This document shows positions 7,096 through 7,234 of a DNA stretch of 7,234 nt, piece after piece (within the stretch, counting starts at the first letter, position 1; every line of letters begins with the position of its first letter). Made by a program: the position numbers and the translations under genes. Source of the stretch: Alphaproteobacteria bacterium (GTDB lineage Bacteria; Pseudomonadota; Alphaproteobacteria; Reyranellales; Reyranellaceae); NCBI GenBank assembly GCA_013290035.1, contig JABCYT010000160.1, positions 1 through 7,234 on the forward strand, given 5' to 3'. Below the pieces are notes generated by a model that was given only the letters and a program-made list of their open reading frames with translations, had not been told where the DNA came from and did not search any database.

Positions 7096-7234
7096 GATTC
7101 TCCCTTTCCCTAGGTGTTTGATCCCGGGGTTTGATGGTGCATTGTTTTCCAGGGAATGGAAGGATGCGCTATGGGCCAGGTTCTCCACGGCTGCGCCACA
7201 ACGACAGAGGCGGTCCGTCGAGCGATACAACATA
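7096..7234 (-). promoter_or_regulatory. Upstream region of the ankyrin gene, with a short palindrome
   Basis: The 139 bases from the ankyrin start to the window edge hold no convincing gene. An inverted repeat TTCCA (7147-7151) and TGGAA (7157-7161) with a 5-base spacer lies about 52 bases before the start and could be an operator. I could not find a convincing -35/-10 pair. The promoter of the ankyrin-to-cobW row most likely lies here or beyond the edge. Confidence 0.3.

Overview
The window looks like a chromosomal segment of a GC-rich alphaproteobacterium. The reasons are GC-rich codon use, the closeness of HisB and HisH to the alphaproteobacterial type, and two intergenic palindromic repeat elements of a style I recall as scattered through alphaproteobacterial genomes. 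A Reyranella-like or related Rhodospirillales/Hyphomicrobiales organism is a guess from memory. I see no plasmid, phage, transposase, CRISPR, tRNA or rRNA signal.

Left half, + strand: the last codons of an unidentified gene (1-56) are followed by an inverted-repeat element (about 68-210). Its right end abuts a 10-TM EamA/DMT-type transporter (220-1134). Next come hisB (1163-1825) and hisH (1851-2492), 28 and 25 bases apart, probably one transcript with the transporter. HisB is the imidazoleglycerol-phosphate dehydratase, and HisH is the glutaminase subunit of IGP synthase. Its partner hisF and the usual neighbour hisA do not follow. After 170 bases comes a small four-helix membrane protein resembling DUF1772 (2663-3151).

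Right half, - strand, read from right to left: a 477-residue ankyrin-repeat protein (7095-5662), a CE4 polysaccharide deacetylase of the Helicobacter PgdA type (5597-4716), a 119-base palindromic element (4586-4704), a 109-residue CxxC protein (4578-4249) and a CobW/COG0523 metallochaperone GTPase (4256-3195). The CxxC gene and cobW overlap by 8 bases and are probably translationally coupled. The two halves converge at 3152-3194, where a GC-rich hairpin fits a shared terminator.

The most interesting part is the deacetylase - CxxC protein - CobW set: a metal-dependent hydrolase, a small possible metal binder and a metal-delivery GTPase in one row. It may be a metal-handling unit, but that is inference from gene order. 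Both repeat elements end within about 10 bases of a start codon. The left one appears to contain the ribosome binding site of the transporter gene.
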